From: FEB-10 sp963710645
Lineage (GTDB): Bacteria; Acidobacteriota; Thermoanaerobaculia; Thermoanaerobaculales; Sulfomarinibacteraceae
Assembly: GCA_963710645.1 (NCBI GenBank)
Contig: CAVQBD010000009.1
Coordinates: 1,364,001-1,428,000, forward strand
Reading direction: 5' to 3'
Length of the DNA: 64,000 nucleotides
Shown: positions 48,678 through 56,694 of the stretch, one piece after another
Layout of the letters: each line of letters opens with the position of its first letter
How positions within the stretch are numbered: position 1 is the first letter of the stretch
Notes under the pieces: generated by a model
The model's input: only the letters and a program-made list of their open reading frames with translations
The model's database searches: none
What the model was told of the DNA's origin: nothing
Position numbers and translations under genes: made by a program

Positions 48678-50120
48678 ATGACCACCACCATCGACAGCTT
48701 TGACCACCCGTTGAGCGGCCGTTACGCCTCCGACGAGATGCTGGAGCTGCAGTCGCCCCGGCACCGCTACACCACCTGGCGCAGATTGTGGTTGGTCCTG
48801 GCCGAGGCCCAACAAGAACTCGGCCTCGAGATTCCCGACGAGGCTATTTCCCAGATGCGTGAAAACCTCGTGATCAACGCGGAGGACCTGGAGCGGGTCA
48901 AGGATTACGAGAAACGCACCCGGCACGACGTGATGGCCCATATCCACGCCTTCGCGGATCGCGCCCCGGCTGCCCGCCCCTTCATTCACCTCGGCGCCAC
49001 CTCGGCCTACGTGGGAGACAACACCGACCTGTTGATTGCCGCTGACTCCATGGATCTGGTGATGAAACGGCTTGCCGCGGTGGTGGCGGCGCTGGCGACC
49101 TTCGCCGAGCGGTGGGCGGACGAGCCGGCGCTGGGCATGACCCACCTGCAACCCGCCCAGCCCACCACCGTCGGCAAAAGGGCCTGTCTTTGGATCCAGG
49201 ATCTGCTGCTCGATCTGGAGCGGTTGCGCTTTGAACGAGGCCGATTGAGGCTGCGCGGCGTCAAGGGAGTCACCGGGACCCAGGCCACCTTCCTCGAGCT
49301 CTTTGATGGCGACCATCAGAAGGTGCGCCGGCTCGATCGCCTGGTGGCGTCCAAGCTCGGCTTTGAGGGGACCTATCCGGTCACCGGCCAGACCTACCCG
49401 CGCAAGGTGGACGCCTTCATTCTGGATGCGCTGTCGGGCGTCGCCCAATCGGCGTCCAAGTTCGCCATTGACGTTCGGCTGCTGTCCCGATTCCGCGAGC
49501 TCCGCGAGCCGCTGGCCGAAGGGCAGGTCGGTTCGTCGGCCCAGCCCTACAAGGCCAATCCCATGCGCTCGGAACGAGTCACCGCCCTGGCCAGGTGGCT
49601 GATCTCCATCGCCGCCAATCCGGCCCACACCGCCTCGGTCCAGTGGCTCGAGCGGACCCTGGACGACTCGGCCAACCGGCGCATGTCGCTCCCCGAGGGC
49701 TTCCTCACCGCCGACGCCATTCTGCGCATCGTCCACAACGTGGCCGACGGTCTGACGGTCTATCCCGCCATGGTGCGCCGCAACCTGGCAGCCGAGCTGC
49801 CGTTCATGGCGTCGGAGGCCATCTTGATGGCGGCGGTGCAGCGTGGCGGCGATCGCCAGGAGGCCCACGAACGGCTGCGGGTGCATTCCCGAGCCACCAC
49901 CGACGGCATGCTCTCAGAAGGCGCCGACAACGATTTTCTCGACCGGGTGGCCGCCGATGACGGGGTGCCGCTGGATCGCGCCGAGCTGGAGGGCCTGCTG
50001 GACCCACACCGCTTTGTGGGCCGGGCGCCCCAACAGGTCCGCGAGTTTCTGGCCGAGGTGGTCGGCCCGATCCTCGCCGAGGTCGGCGATCTTCCCGAGG
50101 CAAGGGACCTGGACGTGTGA
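48678..50120 (+). CDS. purB: Adenylosuccinate lyase
   Basis: Two elimination steps of purine synthesis (SAICAR and adenylosuccinate cleavage). 480 residues, the longer eukaryote-like subtype. HPLSGRYASDEMLELQSPRHRYTTWRRLW, VMAHIHAF, IHLGATSAYVGDNTDLL, TLQPAQ-like THLQPAQPTTVGKRA, and the signature GSSAQPYKANPMRSE with the catalytic serine loop are present. GGGGGA precedes ATG 48678; the upstream open frame is repeat DNA. Ends by overlapping the GTG of the rlpA-like gene. Confidence 0.96.
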   Translation: MTTTIDSFDHPLSGRYASDEMLELQSPRHRYTTWRRLWLVLAEAQQELGLEIPDEAISQMRENLVINAEDLERVKDYEKRTRHDVMAHIHAFADRAPAARPFIHLGATSAYVGDNTDLLIAADSMDLVMKRLAAVVAALATFAERWADEPALGMTHLQPAQPTTVGKRACLWIQDLLLDLERLRFERGRLRLRGVKGVTGTQATFLELFDGDHQKVRRLDRLVASKLGFEGTYPVTGQTYPRKVDAFILDALSGVAQSASKFAIDVRLLSRFRELREPLAEGQVGSSAQPYKANPMRSERVTALARWLISIAANPAHTASVQWLERTLDDSANRRMSLPEGFLTADAILRIVHNVADGLTVYPAMVRRNLAAELPFMASEAILMAAVQRGGDRQEAHERLRVHSRATTDGMLSEGADNDFLDRVAADDGVPLDRAELEGLLDPHRFVGRAPQQVREFLAEVVGPILAEVGDLPEARDLDV

Positions 50121-50935
50121 TTACGGATTGCGGATTAGGAATTGTGAATTTGGTGCTCGGTGGCGGTGCGCGCGGCACACTGAAATTCGAAATTCGAAAT
50201 TCGAAATTCGAAAACGTGTTGGCGGCGGCTGTTGTTCTTCTCCTGGTTGGATCGGGGTGTGCTCACCGCCAGACGGCACCGGTCGCCACAGCCTCAGACG
50301 TTCAAGAACAAACGGTGGAGAACGAGCAGACCGAGCCGCCGGTGACGGCCAAGGAGCCGAAGGCCGGAAAAACAGAGAAGGGTCTCGCCTCGTGGTACGG
50401 CGAGCCCTACCACGGTCGCCGGACGGCCTCGGGTGAGGTCTATGACATGCATGGCATGACCGCGGCCCACCGCACCCTTGCCTTCGGCACCGTGGTCCGG
50501 GTCACCCGCCGCGACACCAACGCCGCTGTCAAGGTGCGGGTCAACGATCGCGGTCCCTTCATCGAGGGCCGGGTCATTGACCTGTCCTATGCCGCCGCCA
50601 AGAAGATCGCGCTGGATAGGGACGGCATCGCGCCGGTGAAGGTGGAGGTGCTGGGCCGCTCAGAACCGGTCGACGTGGCGCCCGCGTCCCCCGCGCCGGA
50701 GGCTGAGAATGGCCCCTGTGTCTGGGTCCAGGTCGGCGCGTTTGCTGACCTGGGCAACGCGCGCCGGCTGGAGGTGGGTTTGGAGGAGACCGGCGAGAAG
50801 GCTCTGGTCCTGGATTCTCCAGATGGGATGTACCGGGTTCGGCTCGGGCCCTTCTCCAAGGAGCGGGAAGCCGAGAAGGCCCTGAAGCGCGTCCGCAATC
50901 ACTGGCCCGAAGCCCGCTTCGTCCCCTGCGGGTGA
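50117..50935 (+). CDS. RlpA-like septal lytic transglycosylase/SPOR lipoprotein
   Basis: 272 residues from GTG 50117, which overlaps the purB stop. A double-psi beta-barrel (ASWYGEPYHGRRTASGEVYDMHGMTAAHRTLAFGTVVRV ... NDRGPFIEGRVIDLSYAAA, about 90-175) and a C-terminal SPOR domain (VWVQVGAFADLGNARRLEVGLEETGEKALVLD) identify RlpA, which cleaves denuded glycan at the septum. The lipobox VGSGC places the mature end at Cys48. Before it, KFEIRNSKFE is translated from a GAAATTC heptad array; it supplies the basic n-region. A GTG at 50217 would skip it but has no ribosome site. Confidence 0.85.
   Translation: MITDCGLGIVNLVLGGGARGTLKFEIRNSKFENVLAAAVVLLLVGSGCAHRQTAPVATASDVQEQTVENEQTEPPVTAKEPKAGKTEKGLASWYGEPYHGRRTASGEVYDMHGMTAAHRTLAFGTVVRVTRRDTNAAVKVRVNDRGPFIEGRVIDLSYAAAKKIALDRDGIAPVKVEVLGRSEPVDVAPASPAPEAENGPCVWVQVGAFADLGNARRLEVGLEETGEKALVLDSPDGMYRVRLGPFSKEREAEKALKRVRNHWPEARFVPCG
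50183..50216. repeat. GAAATTC heptad array inside the rlpA leader
   Basis: Four tandem 7-bp units (TGAAATT, CGAAATT, CGAAATT, CGAAATT, CGAAAAC) lie within the open frame between the GTG start and the signal peptide of the RlpA-like protein. Confidence 0.85.
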
Positions 50936-50937
50936 AT

Positions 50938-51192
50938 ATCGAAGGTCCACAGTACAACGTTGAAAGTCGGGCTCATCCGGCGAATCGTGGGGTGGGGATT
51001 CTGCGTGCCCGTTTCCGTCTCCGTTGCCGAAACAGCGACGGCAATCAGGGACAGCGTCCGTGATCGGCGGCTGCGTCAGCGATCAGGGGCCGCGGCAGTT
51101 ATCAGCTGAGATTGCCCCGGGTTGCGGTCGCTGTTCACCGATCCGGATGAGCCGAACATTTAACGTTCAACGTTTAACGTTCAACCTCAATC
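50938..51192. repeat. Heptad arrays upstream of the phosphodiesterase gene
   Basis: GTACAAC/GTTGAAA words near 50950-50966, a degenerate CAGCGAC/CAATCAG/CAGCGATCAG array at 51030-51110, and AACATTT, AACGTTC, AACGTTT, AACGTTC 7-bp steps at 51157-51187. No gene in the 331-bp spacer. Confidence 0.6.
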
Positions 51193-51193
51193 G

Positions 51194-51247
51194 TCCAAAC
51201 CCTCCACACCGGGTGGGTGGTCGACCGGGTCCACACTCTCCACACCG
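51194..51247. repeat. 9-bp array (TCCACACC) split by a GGGTGGGTGG box
   Basis: Units at 51194, 51203, then GGGTGGGTGG, then units at 51230 and 51239. Ends 19 bp before the next start codon. Confidence 0.65.
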
Positions 51248-51266
51248 TTCACGCTACGATGAGTCC

Positions 51267-53129
51267 ATGAAGTCGAACCATTGGTTTCTGGCCGTTGCGG
51301 TGCTCGTCATCGCTGTCGTCGTTGCCGCACCGTCGTGCCGGAAACAGGACATCCCCGGCGAGTCCCGCGCCGACCGGGTGGTCATGGTGTCCTACGATGG
51401 CATGGGCGCCGATCTGGCCTGGCAGTGGATCAACGGCGGCGTGGCCGCCGAGGTGGATGGGCTGTCCGGGATGGTCTCGGGCGGATTTTCGGTCCGCCGG
51501 CTCCGGATGGTGGATCCCACGCTCACCGCGGTCAACCACTGGACCCTCGTGACCGGAAAACAGCCGGCGGAGACCGGCATCGTCAACAACACATTTCACC
51601 TCCCGGGGACCCCCATAACGCGCCGGGTGTCGGGCTTCTCCGTATCCAGCGATGTTCCAGCCTTGTGGACCGCCGCCAAAAGCGAGGGGCTGCGTGTCGG
51701 GACCCTGCTGTGGCCCGGTGCCGACGCGGAGGCGGTGGACCGTATGGGCGATTTCGGCGTGGTCTGGCCCGGCGGTCCGCTGGCGGCCAGCGAAGTGGTG
51801 GTGCTCGACCCCGCCGTGGCCGGCACCACCGGTGAGTTGATCTCCAAGGACGGGGTGGTTCCGCTGACGTGGAGTGTCGAGATTCCGATGGAGGGTGCGG
51901 ACCCCGATGTGGTGATGTTGGAGATCGCGGCCTATGACGGCGATCCCGACGGTCGGCCCCGCTTCGACACCGTGGCCGCGCGGATCGGTGACGAGGAAAG
52001 CTGGCGTCTGGCGGGCGAACGGGAGTGGTTCGAGATCGAGTTCGACGTGCGCGGGCCGAATGACTTGGCGCCCTGGACCTATGCCCTGTGGAGCAAGCCC
52101 ATGTATCTGGACCGGTTCAGCGGCTCGATTCGGCTGCTCCGGGGCGCGGTGTGGCGGCTTCATGGCTACCCCGATGGATTCACCCAGGGTCTGGTGGACG
52201 TGGTGGGGCCGTGGCCCGGAATGCCCGATGAACGGCTGCTCGAGGCCTGGTGGCTGGACATGGACGATGGTGTGGATCTGGACACCTTCATCGAACAGGC
52301 CGAACGGCTCGATCGTTATCTGGACCGGGTGGCCCGCTGGGTCATCGCCAACGAGGAATTTCAGCTGCTGCTCGCCTACCACCCGACTCCGGACGAGGCC
52401 CAGCACGCCATGCTCATCGTCCACCCCGACCAGTGGGCCTACACCCCGGGCATCGCCCTCGCCGCCCGTGAAGGGCTCAAGAGGATCGGCGGCTCGGTGG
52501 ATCGTTCGGTGGCCGATCTCTGGACCGCCCTCGAACCCGATCGGGATGTGTTGGTCGTGGTCTCAGACCACGGCGTCATGCCCATCACCGACGAGGTGCG
52601 CGTCAACCGCGTGTTGGCGGAGGCTGGACTTGTGGACATCGAGGAGGTCGATGGCCGGCGGCGGGTGGCGGCCACGTCGCCCATGGTCGCCATCGCCCAC
52701 GGCGCAAGCGCCCAGATCTACCTCAACCTCGAGGGGCGCGAGCCCGACGGGGTGGTTCGGCGCGCCGAGGCCGGCGAAATGCTGGCCCGGGCCGCCAGGG
52801 CCCTGGCGGATGTGAGCGTGGACGGCGTGCCGGTGGTGGAGCGCATCGTCAAGCGTTCCGAGGCCGCCGAGCTCGGTCTCGACCATCCCAACACCGGGGA
52901 TCTGGTGGTCTTCTTCGCGCCTGGTTTCACCTCCTCGTGGCGGCACGACGGCGAATCGGTGGAAGCCAGCGCCTACTACGGCCAGCACGGCTATCTGGCC
53001 TCCCACAACGCCATGTGCGGCGCCTTCTTCGCCCGCGGTTCGGATGTCAGGGTGGGATCCCGGGACGAACTCGCCGCCACCGATGTCGCGCCCCTCGTCG
53101 CGTCGTGGTTGGGTTTTTCCTTTCCCTAA
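51267..53129 (+). CDS. NPP-type nucleotide pyrophosphatase/phosphodiesterase, secreted lipoprotein
   Basis: 620 residues. Hydrophobic leader ends in AAPSC (Cys24), a plausible lipobox. The AP-superfamily metal and nucleophile sites are intact: Asp44 (VVMVSYDGMGAD), nucleophile Thr87 in DPTLTAVNHWTLVTGKQPAE, YHPTPDEAQHAM, VVSDHGVMPI, and the NPP-like QHGYLASHNAMCGAFFARG. A large insertion (about 190-370) separates the first and second metal half-sites. It should hydrolyse phosphodiester or phosphoanhydride bonds outside the cell. It precedes a TonB receptor locus with Pho-like boxes, so phosphate scavenging is a reasonable inference. Substrate not readable from sequence. Confidence 0.9.
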   Translation: MKSNHWFLAVAVLVIAVVVAAPSCRKQDIPGESRADRVVMVSYDGMGADLAWQWINGGVAAEVDGLSGMVSGGFSVRRLRMVDPTLTAVNHWTLVTGKQPAETGIVNNTFHLPGTPITRRVSGFSVSSDVPALWTAAKSEGLRVGTLLWPGADAEAVDRMGDFGVVWPGGPLAASEVVVLDPAVAGTTGELISKDGVVPLTWSVEIPMEGADPDVVMLEIAAYDGDPDGRPRFDTVAARIGDEESWRLAGEREWFEIEFDVRGPNDLAPWTYALWSKPMYLDRFSGSIRLLRGAVWRLHGYPDGFTQGLVDVVGPWPGMPDERLLEAWWLDMDDGVDLDTFIEQAERLDRYLDRVARWVIANEEFQLLLAYHPTPDEAQHAMLIVHPDQWAYTPGIALAAREGLKRIGGSVDRSVADLWTALEPDRDVLVVVSDHGVMPITDEVRVNRVLAEAGLVDIEEVDGRRRVAATSPMVAIAHGASAQIYLNLEGREPDGVVRRAEAGEMLARAARALADVSVDGVPVVERIVKRSEAAELGLDHPNTGDLVVFFAPGFTSSWRHDGESVEASAYYGQHGYLASHNAMCGAFFARGSDVRVGSRDELAATDVAPLVASWLGFSFP

Positions 53130-53139
53130 AGAGCGTTCC

Positions 53140-53163
53140 GAGTTGTCCTGCGCAGGACAACTC
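53140..53163. repeat. 24-bp perfect palindrome
   Basis: Perfect dyad centred on TGCGCA with arms GAGTTGTCC/GGACAACTC, 11 bp after the phosphodiesterase stop codon. No T-run follows, so it is either a terminator stem of unusual type or a protein-binding site. Confidence 0.6.
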
Positions 53164-53512
53164 CGCCCACAGATCACACAGATGGAACCCAAGATTCATG
53201 TCTGTGGCTCAGCGCCGCTGAGGCGCAGAGAGAAAACCTGAGCGAACCCTCGATCGTCATCACGACACGCCTCCGGGTCGACGACGGGAACAGGCCGTCG
53301 ACCTCAAACCAGCACGCCAGGGGTCACAGGCCCAAGGTCTCATCTTCTCTTTGCGCGACTCCGCGACCACCGCTTGAGTTCGGTCTCCTTCTCGGCCGGG
53401 CGGTGTCCCTGATCTGTGTCTATCTTTGTGATCTGTGGATGTCCGGGGGTGGGTGGGGGATCGAGGATCCAACGTCCAGCATCCAGCATCCAGTACCGGT
53501 CGTGTTGAATCC
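53164..53512. repeat. Spacer with long-range inverted words and CCAGCAT array
   Basis: CCACAGATCACA near 53167 is matched by TGTGATCTGTGG near 53428, with GATCTGTGTC words between. GGGGGTGGGTGGGGG follows, and CAACGTC, CAGCATC, CAGCATC, CAGTACC 7-bp steps at 53481-53505. No gene recognised in 53130-53657. Confidence 0.5.
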
Positions 53513-53538
53513 CCAACTCCCCACTGTTGAGGCGGGTG

Positions 53539-53582
53539 CTTCATCCGCTTTTTACACCCCCCCGACATCCCCTTTACACCGA
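53539..53582 (+). promoter_or_regulatory. Pho-box-like 11-bp direct repeats upstream of the TonB receptor
   Basis: Four consecutive 11-bp units: CTTCATCCGCT, TTTTACACCCC, CCCGACATCCC, CTTTACACCGA. The hexamers at positions 2-7 (TTCATC, TTTACA, CCGACA, TTTACA) resemble the TTMACA repeats bound by PhoP/PhoB-type regulators. The last unit ends 75 bp before the ATG. Matches the box at 62857-62889. Confidence 0.6.
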
Positions 53583-53657
53583 TGCGGTGAACTGACCTCG
53601 GGCACGAGCCCTGCGGGGTTCGATTTTCCTTCGGACGGACAGAGGAGAACACAACTC

Positions 53658-56591
53658 ATGAAACGAATCATCATCGGGTCCCTGGCCCTGCTCGTGGTGT
53701 GCCTGGGCACCGCGGCTGCTCAAGAAACCGGGACGGTGTCGGGTGTGGTGATCGACGGATTCACCGGCCAGCCCGTCCGCGGCGCCACCCTCACCATCGA
53801 GGGCGCCGATATCCGGCTCGAGACCGGTGTCGGCGGTGATTTCCGCACCCAGGCTCCCAGCGGCACCTTCTCCGTGCTGGTCACCAAGGCCGGCTTCGAT
53901 CCGCAACGGGTGACCGACGTGGTGGTCTCCGAAGGCGGCGTTGCAGATTTCGCGGTGGTGCTGCTCCCCGCTGTCGGATCGGACAGCGCGGCGCCCGCCG
54001 CGGGGGCTCAGATTCCGGACGCAACGCAGGAGATGGCGGAGGACTTCGAGTCGGACCTGGAAGCCAATGCCACGGCCCTGGAGCCGGCGGCCGGTTCGGT
54101 GGCGGTGGCGGAGTCCACCGTGGCCGTTCCGCCAGGAGCCGCCTTTGTGGGTGAGATCACCGTGGAGGCCGCCGCAGCTGAGGAGAGCACCGAGCAGGCG
54201 CTGCTCATCCAACGTAAGCAGGCGGCCCAGGTCTCCGACTCCATCTCAAAACAGGAGATCTCGAAAAATGCCGGCGGCGACGCGGCCGGTGCCCTGCAGC
54301 GGGTGACCGGCATCTCGGTGCAGCAGGACAAGTACGTCTACGTTCGCGGTCTCGGCGAACGCTACTCCAATACCACCCTCAACGGGTCCAGGCTGCCCAC
54401 CACCGAATTCGACAAAAAGGTGGTGCCGCTGGATCTCTTCCCGGCCAAGCTGCTCAACAACGTCAAGGTCTCCAAGACCTACTCACCGGACATGTCCGGC
54501 GATTTCGCCGCCGGTCTGGTGGAGATCGAGACCCTGGACTTCCCGACCGACACCACCCTGGAGTTCAGCATGGGCGGCCGGACCAACTCCAACACCACCG
54601 GCGACGCCTTCGGCCGCTATGTGGGCGGTCTCGATTTCATGGGTGACGGCGGCCAGGCCATCCCGTCGAGCATTCCGGATCAGTTCCTGGCCCGCGGCAA
54701 TCCCTTCAACCCGGGCTTCTCCCCGGAGGAGCTGCAGCAGTTCGGCCGCGACTTCATCGGGTCCTGGACCGCCGACGACACAGCCAAGAACTACTACCCC
54801 AGCGACTACTCCGGTGCGGACCCGAACCTGGGCTTCTCGCTGACCTACGGCGACACCTTCGGCAATCTTGGGGTGGTGATCTCGGCCACCCACGCCAGGA
54901 CCTTCTACCACCAGGACGAGGAACAGCGCTACTTCGTGCTTGGTGCCGGAGAGGAGCTGCAGCTGACCACTGACTACGAAATGGCCACCGACAACGAGGG
55001 CGTCCGTCTCGGTCTTATCGGCAACTTCAACTACAGGATCAACGCCGACAACAAGGTCGAGCTGCGGACCATCCTCACCCGCGACGGCTCGTCACAGAAC
55101 CGGTTCTTTGACGGCTACGACAACGACATCGCCAGCACGGTGTCCAACTACCGTGTGCGCTACGCGGTGGAGGAGATCGCCTCCTACCAGCTGTCGGGCG
55201 AACACTTCCTGTCGGGTGTCGGCGCCAACGGCGCGCTGCTGGAGTGGCGCGGCAGCTATGGCGACGCCTCAAACGAGAGCAACCTCCGCGAGGCCCTCTA
55301 CCAGGACCAGAACGGGGTCCAGGTCCTCACCGACGAGAGCCAGAGCGGTCTGCTGCTTTACAACGACCTCGCCGACGACATCGTCGACGGCGGCGTCGAC
55401 TGGACTCAGTTCTTTGTCACCGGCGACGTCTTCGGCAGCCTCAAGGGTGGCGTCGCCTACTACAACCGAGAGCGCGACTTCACATCGCGGCGGTTCCGCT
55501 TCAACTTCCGTGAGATTGCCGGCATCGACCTGACCCCGATTCCGGACGACATCTACACCGAAGAAAACATCAGGCCCGACGGTCTCGAGATCAAGGAAGA
55601 GACCCGCTCCACCGACTTCTACACCGCCAGCCACGACCTCGGGGCGGTCTATGCCCTGGCCGATGCCACCATCGGCAAATGGCGGCTCAACGGCGGCATC
55701 CGCTACGAGGACTCGGAGATCCAGGTCAACACCTTCGAGCCCTTCAATACCGACGCGACCCTGTTCACCAGCTCGGTCACCGATCAGGAGATCATGCCGG
55801 CGATCTCGGCCACCTACCGGCTCAACCCCAACACCAACCTCCGCGCCGCCTTCAGTCAGACGGTCAATCGTCCGGAGTTCCGTGAGCTCGCACCCTTCGA
55901 GTGGACCGACGTGGTGGGCGGCCGGTCGGCCCGCGGCAACCCGGATCTGGTGAGCGCCAATATCTCGAGCTTCGACCTCCGCTGGGAGTGGTTTCCGGAT
56001 CAGTACGGGGTGATCGCGGCGAGCGCCTTCTACAAGGACTTCACGAATCCCATTGAGCGCACCCTGTTGTTTGCCGTGGAGCTCCAGTCCACCTGGATCA
56101 ACACCCCCGGCGCCACCAACCTCGGCGCCGAGCTCGAGTTCCGTCGCGGCCTCGGTTTCTTGGCCGACGGCCTCAATCCCTTCGCCGTCCAGGTCAACTA
56201 CACCTATGTGGACTCGGAGATCAACGTGGGCGATGATCCCATCGTCACCAGCGCCGTGAGGCCCCTGGTGGGCCAGCCCGACCACACCCTCAACTTTGTC
56301 TTCGAGTGGGCCCCGGTCCGATGGGGCGCCATGGTTCGTCTGCTGTACAACTACCAGGGCGAGACCCTCTACCAAGCCGGCGGACTCGGCATCCCGGACG
56401 TGTATCAGAAGCCCTACGCCACCCTCGACGTGGTGTGGAAGCAGCAGCTCGATTCCCTCGTCGACGGTCTCAGCTTCACAGTGAACCTGACCAACCTCAC
56501 CAACGACAACTACGAGCTTAACGGCGGCTTCGAACAGCTCTACAGCCGCGGCCGAGGGTTTGGTCTGGGCATCAGCTACTCGGTGTTTTAA
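53658..56591 (+). CDS. TonB-dependent outer-membrane receptor
   Basis: 977 residues. Sec signal (IIIGSLALLVVCLGTAAA), then a carboxypeptidase regulatory-like domain (GTVSGVVIDGFTGQPVRGATLTIEG, about 24-105), a low-complexity Ala/Glu linker, a plug domain (SKQEISKNAGGDAAGALQRVTGISV ... YVRGLGERYSNTTLNGSRLP ... VPLDLFPAKLLNNVKVSKTYSPDMSGDFAAG), and a long beta-barrel ending in the terminal aromatic GLGISYSVF. The plug pattern is that of carbohydrate/phosphoester-type receptors rather than classical siderophore ones. GAGGAG precedes ATG 53658. Heads a four-gene run; preceded by Pho-like repeats. Confidence 0.95.
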   Translation: MKRIIIGSLALLVVCLGTAAAQETGTVSGVVIDGFTGQPVRGATLTIEGADIRLETGVGGDFRTQAPSGTFSVLVTKAGFDPQRVTDVVVSEGGVADFAVVLLPAVGSDSAAPAAGAQIPDATQEMAEDFESDLEANATALEPAAGSVAVAESTVAVPPGAAFVGEITVEAAAAEESTEQALLIQRKQAAQVSDSISKQEISKNAGGDAAGALQRVTGISVQQDKYVYVRGLGERYSNTTLNGSRLPTTEFDKKVVPLDLFPAKLLNNVKVSKTYSPDMSGDFAAGLVEIETLDFPTDTTLEFSMGGRTNSNTTGDAFGRYVGGLDFMGDGGQAIPSSIPDQFLARGNPFNPGFSPEELQQFGRDFIGSWTADDTAKNYYPSDYSGADPNLGFSLTYGDTFGNLGVVISATHARTFYHQDEEQRYFVLGAGEELQLTTDYEMATDNEGVRLGLIGNFNYRINADNKVELRTILTRDGSSQNRFFDGYDNDIASTVSNYRVRYAVEEIASYQLSGEHFLSGVGANGALLEWRGSYGDASNESNLREALYQDQNGVQVLTDESQSGLLLYNDLADDIVDGGVDWTQFFVTGDVFGSLKGGVAYYNRERDFTSRRFRFNFREIAGIDLTPIPDDIYTEENIRPDGLEIKEETRSTDFYTASHDLGAVYALADATIGKWRLNGGIRYEDSEIQVNTFEPFNTDATLFTSSVTDQEIMPAISATYRLNPNTNLRAAFSQTVNRPEFRELAPFEWTDVVGGRSARGNPDLVSANISSFDLRWEWFPDQYGVIAASAFYKDFTNPIERTLLFAVELQSTWINTPGATNLGAELEFRRGLGFLADGLNPFAVQVNYTYVDSEINVGDDPIVTSAVRPLVGQPDHTLNFVFEWAPVRWGAMVRLLYNYQGETLYQAGGLGIPDVYQKPYATLDVVWKQQLDSLVDGLSFTVNLTNLTNDNYELNGGFEQLYSRGRGFGLGISYSVF

Positions 56592-56639
56592 CAACATCTT
56601 CACGGCACCTGCACCGGCTGCTGATGCCATGCATGGAGA

Positions 56640-56665
56640 GCGGCCCGGGTCGCATCTCGGGCCGC
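56640..56665 (+). other. Intercistronic hairpin between receptor and beta-helix genes
   Basis: GCGGCCCG (56640-56647) pairs with CGGGCCGC (56658-56665), 8 bp, no U-tract. Likely an RNA stabiliser or partial attenuator within the operon. Confidence 0.4.
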
Positions 56666-56694
56666 ATATCCAGGATCCTTGAAAGGGGGAGAGA

